Assembly: GCA_016282815.1 (NCBI GenBank)
Contig: JAEELU010000100.1
Span: 1 to 16,273, forward strand
Source: Acholeplasmatales bacterium
GTDB taxonomy: Bacteria; Bacillota_I; Bacilli_A; Acholeplasmatales; Anaeroplasmataceae
Length of the DNA stretch: 16,273 bases
Direction of reading: 5' to 3'
A program made the position numbers and the translations under genes. Below are positions 6,931 through 15,900 of this stretch, piece after piece. The notes beneath the pieces are model-generated. The model was not told the DNA's origin and ran no database searches. It saw nothing but the letters and a program-made list of their open reading frames with translations. Numbering within the stretch: the first letter of the stretch is position 1; each line of letters begins with the position of its first letter.

Positions 6931-9900
6931 ATGAGAAAGTATATTACTAATCATTTCAAGAAAGGAATAATGCTGAGTGCCATTTTATTGATGCTTGGCC
7001 TTTTATCATTTATTGGAATTTCAAGCTTTGGAAAATCTGAGGCAAGAGAAATCGTAAATGTAGAGGCTGATGACTTCGGTGAAGTAAAGCTTACTGCTGA
7101 TACAGTCAATAAAACAACAGCTCCAATGACACCTACACAGGATTCGTTAGGAACAGCTTACAATGCACAGTATTGGTATTGTGATATCACAACAGCCAAT
7201 CCTGGTGTTGAAGGATTCACATTAGGCGCAAATGAATGTATTCTTACAAATGTCAGAACAACTAGATATGGTTGGCATGTTGGTTCATGTACATTCAATA
7301 TAAGCTTACCTGACAAAGTTGTATCTAACAACGTTACATATACTGTAGTTGGTATTAGTTCAAACTTCTGTGGTCTACATTTCTGTGATCACTATTGGGG
7401 TAGTGATGACCACTGGGTATCTATGTACTTCAATTATATGAAGCTACCTAGCACTATTAGATATATTGGCAATAATGCGTTTATCAATACAAGCTGGGGT
7501 GGAGCAACTGCAGACACTAGATACGATTTAAGTGCTTGTAATCAGCTAGAGTATGTTGGTAATAATGCATTTGGTGGAGATAGCGATAGAGGTGAGATTA
7601 TTGCTATAGCACCTAGTCAGCCAAAGCTAAAGGTTATTGGTGATAAGGCATTCAAGAATGCATGGGTTCATTACTACGAGGAGAATGAAACAATCGCAGC
7701 ACCAATTCTAAAGAAGATTGGCGATGAGGCATTCTATGGATGTACTGGTCTTAAGAAGCTTAATCTAGAGGCTAATACTGTTCTAGAAACAATTGGTCAA
7801 AGCGCATTTGAGGCTTGTACGAATATTGAGACAATGAACTTATCTTCAACTGTTACAGAAATTGGTAAGGCAGCATTCAAGGATACTTCATTAACGAATG
7901 TTACTATGGCATCTGATGTTTTATCAGAAAGCATATTTGAAGGCTGCTCTAGCTTAACGGAAATTAATATCGCTGCTGATATTTTCACTGGTGTACCAAA
8001 GAGAGCATTCTTTGGATGTCAGGAATTTAAGACAGACTATATATTTGAAAATGCTACATACATTGGTGATGAAGCGTTCTATCATGTCGGCTTTGACTCA
8101 TTTGATGTAGGTGATAACTGCGTCTCAATTGGTAACAAGGCCTTCGGTAACAATAAAGAGAGCTTAAGACAAATTAACCTAAATCAGGTACAAACAATTG
8201 GCGATTACGCCTTCTTCGAATGCCAACAATTAGTAAATGTTACTATTCCAAGTACCGTGACAACTATGGGTGAGCATGTTTTTGAGGATTGTATTGAGTT
8301 AGAATCAGTTACTTTCAATGTCAATAAACTAAATGCTTATATGTTTAATGGTTGTACTGCACTTAAAACAGTAACTTTCAATGGTGGTGGAAGTGACATT
8401 GAGGTAATTCCTGATTACTGCTTTAATAATTGTTCAAGCCTATCAACACTTTCAATTATATCAACTGAATCAGCAACACTAAGAGAAATTGGTGCATATG
8501 CATTTAATAATACTGCATTCCCAAGTATTTCATTAACATTGAATCAGAATACTATTGGTGCTAATGCATTCTCTAATATGAATAGCTTATATTCTGTTGT
8601 CCTAGATGTAGATAATATTAGTACACGTATGTTCTATGGCTCAACAAGCTTGAATACTGTAACAATTAAATCTAGTGTTCAAAATGTTGGCGGAATAGAT
8701 GTAGAAGATTTAAGTCAAATTCCAGTTGATAAGAGAAAGTTTGGTGCATTCCAGGATTGTACAGCTTTAATCACTATAACAATTCAAAATTCTGTTATGG
8801 GCGATTATATGTTTGATGGATGTACAGCTTTAAAAACTATCACTATTCCATCAACAGTAGATACTATTGGAGAGCATGCATTATCTAACTGTACAAATTT
8901 ATCTTCAGTTACACTTAATAACAACGTACTAGGTGCTAGTATGTTCGAGAACGATCAAAAGCTATTTACTATTTCACTATCTAATAGCTTAACTGAAATT
9001 CCAACAAGAGCATTCTATAGTAGCTACCTAACATCAGTAACAATTCCAGCTACTGTTGAGGTTGTTGGTGATGAAGCATTTGCACAGTCAAAGCACTTAG
9101 CATCAGTTACACTTAATAACAATGTAATTGGTGAAAAGATGTTTATGGGCTGTTCAGCAATTACTACAATGGTAATACCTGCTTGTGCTAGTGACAAGGT
9201 GGGCGATTATGCATTCCAAGATTGTACAGGTTTAGCAACAATCGATATTAGCAATGCCACAACAATCGGTGTTGGTATGTTCAAGGGCTGTGATGCTTTA
9301 GGTGGTCCTGAATCATATGTTTTAACAATTCCATCATCAGTTACTACAATCGGAAAAGAAGCATTTATGGATTGTGGTGTATTACATGATGTTATCAATA
9401 ACTCACAAATTTATAGTGAGGAAATGTTCAGAGATTGTATTTATCTAAGTGAAATTGTAATTAATGAAAATGTTACAACAATTGGTAAAAATACATTTAT
9501 GGGCTGCTTGAATTTATCAAAGGCAACAATCAAATGTGCTATAACAAGTGAAGGCATGTTTAGAGATTGTAAAAACTCTCTAACAACTGTATCATTTGCA
9601 TTAGATGAAAATGCTACAAATAAGACTGCAAATGTAGAATTTATAGCTAAAGAAATGTTCCAAAATTGTAAAGCTTTATCAACTATCGATATCGATTACG
9701 GAACTATCACATCAATCGGTGAATATGCCTTCCAAAATTGTACTTCTTTAGAGAATTTAACAATTAACGCAAGTGTTAGATCAATGGGTGAAGGAGTATT
9801 CAGTGGATGCTCAAAGCTAAGCACAATTTATATCCCATTTGTAGGACAAGCAAGATGTACTAATGCTAATCAAGCTGCAAGTGATCAATCTACATTTGGC

Positions 9901-12900
9901 TGGATTTTCGGTGATGTAAATCCAAGCTTGGTAAATACAGCTCAAGGTGTTCAAGTTGATGAGACAATTGCTGCTAAATTTAATGAAATAACATTCCAAT
10001 ATGGTGAAAATGAGTCAACATCATCTTATAAGACATATTTACCTAAGACATTAACTCAGGTAACTATTCTTGATGAAACAGTTATCCAATATGGTGCATT
10101 TAGTAACCTTACAGTTGGTAGCACAGTCATCATTGAGGAAAATGCATCAAAGACTACTCAAACATTACAGGATTATGCATTCTATAATGCCGATAGCTTA
10201 ACAAGAATTACATTAAATGCTCATATTACAAATATCGGTGAATATGTATTCGCTGAATGTAACAATATCAGTTATGCTATGATTAACGGTAATACATTAG
10301 GTAATTATATGTTCCAAAACAACATCAAGCTTGAAGAGGTACATATTAAGAACGTTAATATAATTAAAAAATATGCATTTGATGGATGCGTAAAGCTATC
10401 AACATTAGAAATAAACACTTCAAATAATACATTAGAGCCAAATAGCACACTAACCGAAATTCAGGAGTGTGCTTTTAGAGGTTGTGAAAAGATTTCATAT
10501 ATTTTATTACCAAATTCAATCACAACAATCGGTGCATCAGCATTTGAAAACTGTTTGATAATTAAGTTCCAATCAGATACGGCTAATACATCTATATTAC
10601 CAACAAGCCTTGAAACTATTGGACAAAAGGCATTCTATAATTGTAATGCTTTAGTTAATGTTGTTATAACTTCAAATGTTGATTCAATTGGTGCATCAGC
10701 ATTTGCTGAATGTGATAATTTAGAATTGGTTAAGTTTGAAACTAATGCAATAGGACAAAATATGTTCTATAATGATACTAATTTAAAATATGTTTATCTA
10801 AAGGAGCAAACATCAATTCCAGCATCAGCATTTGAAAAGTGCGAAAGCTTAGCTGAGATTAATATTCCATCTACAGTAACTTCAATTGGTGCATCAGCAT
10901 TTAGATATACAGGACTAGTAAATGTAAGTATACCTGCAAATGTAGCATCAGTTGGTACATATGCATTTGCAAACTGTAGTGATTTATTATATGCAATTTT
11001 AAATAATCAAACAATGGGACAATACATGTTCTATAACGATGGTAGCCTAGCAAAGGCTAATATCAGTAGAGTAACATCTATTCCACAATATGCATTCTAT
11101 CATTGCTCTAACCTAGAGGATAATTTCAATATTCCATCTACAGTTGGATCAATTGGTGATTATGCATTTGATGGTTGTACTAAATTTACAGACATTACAG
11201 TTCCAAATAGTGTTACTTCAATGGGTATTAACACATTCCATGATGTTTATTTAGAAAAGATATCAATTCCATTTGTAGGTTCAACTCAATCTCCTAATTT
11301 CACATATGGATATGATATTAACTCTAATAATCCTTGGAGCTCTGATATGTATTATTTCCGTACACACTTAGGTTATATTTTTGGATCACAATTAAATTAT
11401 ACAGATCCAACTGATACCTATGAGGTATACACTAGATATGATTTGAATAATGGTGATGCTTATGCAAATGCTGGTGTTGCAACTGTATATTTACCTAAAA
11501 CATTAAAAGAGGTAACAGTTACTAACGATACTAGATTATATGGTTTTGCATTCTATGGTTGTCAGTACCTAGAAAAGATTACTATTTCTAATGCTACAAC
11601 AACTATCGATGAGCATACATTCTATGGATGTAACTCACTAGTTGAGTTAACTGTTCCATTTATTGGTAGAAGTGATGGTGCTGATGAAAGAACTAAGGAG
11701 CATCCATCTCGTCGTGATAATGAATCATATACTGGTCCATGGCAGCATACAAGCTTATTTGTATCTTGGTTCCAATACTATGTTGGTTGGTATAATAACT
11801 CAAATAATAACAATTTCACTACTAATCCAGAAGGAAAGGCTGTTGATTATGTTGGTCAAACAGCATCAAATGGTGGTACATATTATGGATACATTCCAAG
11901 CACATTAAAAACTATTAATGTTACTGGTGGTACAATAATTGGTATTGGTGCATTATCAAATTTAAAGAATGTAACTACAATTACATTACCAACTACTTTA
12001 ACAACAATTAAGAATAAGGCATTTGAGGGAACAACAATTACTGCAATTACTATTCCTCAAAATGTCGCAACTATAGGTACTAATGTATTCCTAGATTGTA
12101 AGTCTTTAGTATCTGCTACATTCAATAACTCATTAGTTCAAGAAACTATGTTTAATGGATGTACAAGCCTAGAAAATTTAACATTTAATGGTGATGATAC
12201 TCAAATCATTACAAGAGCATTTACAGGATGTACAGGATTACATAATGTTTACTTAAATCAGAAGGTAATATCTGTAGGTCAAAATGCATTTGAAAACTGT
12301 ACTGGTATCACTACATTTGAAACATACGTTACTGGTTCTGCAAGCACTGGTGCAGCATCAACATTCGTGTATATGTTTGGTGGTACAAGCTCAGGATTAG
12401 TATCAGAAACAAATTACTATTCTGTATCTGATGATAAGAACTATACAGTTACTGGTTCAACAACAAATACTATACCTAATAATATGGCTATCACAATTCA
12501 TGGTGTAATTAAGCCATATGCATATTCAAATTTACAACATTTAGCTAGTGTAACATTAGCTGACGATGTTACTAATATTGGTAAGCGTGCATTCTACAAT
12601 ACTAATATTGATAGTATAAGAATTCCTGCTTCAGCAACAACAATCGGTTTAGAAGCATTCATGCGTTCTACACTTGATACAGTTACTTTCGCAGAGGGAT
12701 TAACAACTATCCAAGAGGGTATGTTTAAGGAATGTGAAAACCTTGAGAATGTTATTTTCGAGGATAACACAAAGACAACAACTGTAGAATATTCAAAAAA
12801 GAATGTTTACATTAAGACAGTTACTACAAATGCTGGCTCTACAGTTAAATATATTTCTGCCGGTAATGATAAAATATATGGTACACAGGATGATGTAGAT

Positions 12901-15900
12901 GCTATCATTCAAAATGGTGAATATTATATCGACAACAAGGATGGTACATATAGCTCTTATGGTAAGGATCATTTACTTGGTACATTAGATGATGAGCTAA
13001 TGGATGTTACAGCTTCATTCATTATTAAATTCATTAACAGCCAGGCATATAAGTATACAAATGGTATTTATCAAGAGTTAACTATTAATACTGGTCAAAC
13101 TACTTCATACACTGTTGCAGACTTAAAGCAAGCATACATTGACAATACTTGGTGTGATGTGGTTGAGAATAATGGTAAGTACTATGTTGAGGTCGTAGAA
13201 AACGAAATTTATCGTGAGGCTGGAAGAAATGGCATCTTAGGTGATGAGGATGATACATATTATTCACTTGGTACTAATAAGACATTTGGTATTGATGATA
13301 GTATCAATAACTTCTCAAGCTTAATTAAAGTTGGCAATAAATACTATAAGACATATTATGATAACGTATATCAAGAGCTAATTATAATTCCACATCAGGA
13401 TGAGATTAGAGATGATGTTAAGGCTGAAACTATCGAGCCAGGTAAGGCATATGAATTTAGAGTTGAAATGGCAGCTGGCCTTGATAAGAATACAAATGTA
13501 ACTTATTCAGATTATTATATCAATAATTATGTTCATGCTACTTCATATGATTCAAATGAGACATACTATGAATTAGTAGAAAATGAAGAATATGCTCAAA
13601 CTCAGGCTCTATATAGCTACTATAGACCATTCGAGTTCACTACAGTTAAGCCATTCATCGTAAATACATATTATACTAGAACTGGTGATGGTACTGAGGT
13701 TCCATTCGATTACCAGCTTGCTAGTACATATATTCCAACTGAAACATATTACGTGGAAGATAATGGTGTATATTCAGAAATAACACTTGTAAATATTACT
13801 GATTATTATGTACGTGATGGATATATTCAAGCTGACAATGGTGGTACACCTACAGCATTCCTAGATGATGATAATTATAATCCACACTTCAATTACTATT
13901 CTCCATACGAGAATATCCAGATTTCTCCTGAAGTTCCATATAGAGTATATCTAGGAGAGAAGTTCTCTGCAGGATATGATATGGAAATTGGAACAAGTGA
14001 TGATATCGTTGGATATGATTATACTGTTAGAAGATTAAATAATGACGGTAAGGAAACTATTACAGCTACTCTTCATTATTCACCAATCGTTGAAGGATTA
14101 GATCCAACAGATACTAATAATGAACGTAAATTCCATTACATCGTAACAATAGATGGAATCTATCTTGCAATGGGTGTAGATAGAATGGTTGGTACAAAGG
14201 ATGATTTAGTTGTAAATAACACTAACGTAACTACAGCATTACCTGATCAAGGTGATGGATTCGTTGACTTTGTTATTCCTACAGTTGTTACTAAGACTCC
14301 TACAAATCATAATAATGAAATGACAAGCTCATTTACTGCAATTAAGGCAGAAGCATTCATGAAGACTACATCTTTAACAACTCTAGTATTATCTACTGAG
14401 CTATTAGAGATTGGAAATAATGCATTTATCTATTCAGGATTAACATCTATTGAAATTCCAAGTAAGGTTTCAACAATTGGAACATATACATTTGCATTTA
14501 TTGAAAGCCTAGAATCTGCAATTATTAATTCAGAGACAAATGGCGAATATATGTTCTCTGATGATGTTAACTTAAGAACAGTTTCAATTATTGAGGATAC
14601 TACAATTATTTCAAATGGTATGTTCTATAATTGTTCAGGCTTACGTACTGTCACATTTGCAACTCACTATTCACGTGAGGTAAGAGTTAATTTACCATTC
14701 GGTGAGGAAACTTCAGATGATGACGGAGAATCACACACGGAAAACGCCAATGGAATTACTTTATACATCAGCAATTTATTAAATAACGATATAACTATTT
14801 ATGATGGTGTTGATGAAAATAATACATTAGATGATTATTATATCAGCAATGGAAAGAAGTATCTACTTGGCGATGGAATTGGCGAGAACAACATTGAAAT
14901 CGTAATATTTGATGATATCTATTATCGTGTTATTGGTAATAATGTTTATAGAAAGCTAATCTTTACTGCAAATAATATCGTTGAGGATAAATATTTCTTA
15001 GGAACATTAGATTCAAACAAGGAATTAACTGGTATCAGTGCAAGCGATAATGTAACATATAGTACAACTGATCAGCTTGGAACAGTTATCACTAAGAACG
15101 GTATTATCCATACAATGGGTGTTGATCAATTATTTGGTACAAATGATGATGTGTTATATACTGATATTGCAATTTCAACATCTTTAGTAAGATATCAATT
15201 ACATGTAGATGGAAATAACTATTATGGAATTGTAAAGGGTAATATCTATTACGTAATTACATTCACAGGCTCAACTCCATCTAGAGGAAGCTTAGTATAT
15301 TATAATGGCTCAGAATATATTAGTGAGAATTTAGTACCATTCAATGGCGATTATTATATTTATATTCCTGAAACTGGTGTATGGGCAGCATACGATACAA
15401 CAAATAATACACTTCAAATAACAAATGATAAGGTAATTATTAATAACAATATAGTCACAGGCGTATTGTCTTTTGATAATGCCAATAATTATTATGAAAA
15501 CATTGAATATAACATCTATAGAAAGTGGACAGTTACAGAGGTTATCACAGGTAGTGATAATAAGGTATATGGTACAGAAGGTGCAGTATACTACCTATTA
15601 AATGGTAATAATTATGAAAAAGCCACTGGTTCATATGATGGTTCAAATACATACTATAGTGTTGTCGCTACAGAAAAGGGTAGTGGTGTAGTAACTCAAG
15701 ATAACTTCGGTGATGCTACATATTACACTATGAGTGGTGATAATTATATTCTAGCAACAGCATTTGATGAAAATGCAACATACTATACTATTACAGCAAC
15801 AGCTATAACATTCACAAGTACATATTCATATACTAGTGAATTAGTATACAAGGATTCAAATGATGCATACATTGGTAATGTTGAATACATTTTAGTAACA

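Larger units (their letters stand above)
7438..12768 (+). repeat. Main LRR_5 (BspA-type) repeat array in the giant protein
   Basis: About 60 units of roughly 23 residues were counted by eye, each centred on [IG]-x-x-[AM]F-x-x-C-x-x-L and a following hydrophobic strand, often IPSTV or IPSSV. Units with AF and units with MF alternate in many places. Some units lack the Cys. They encode a long right-handed solenoid. The repeats are diverged at the DNA level, so they are not satellite-like, though short exact copies remain. Confidence 0.9.

Noticed and set aside
11663..11908. Second + strand frame of 81 codons inside the giant gene
   Set aside because: It overlaps the continuous LRR frame, lacks a Shine-Dalgarno and encodes nothing recognisable.
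7438..12768. Regular repeats resembling a CRISPR or satellite array
   Set aside because: The periodicity is in the protein. Units are diverged at the DNA level, all in one open frame and of LRR type, with no identical repeats separated by unique spacers.
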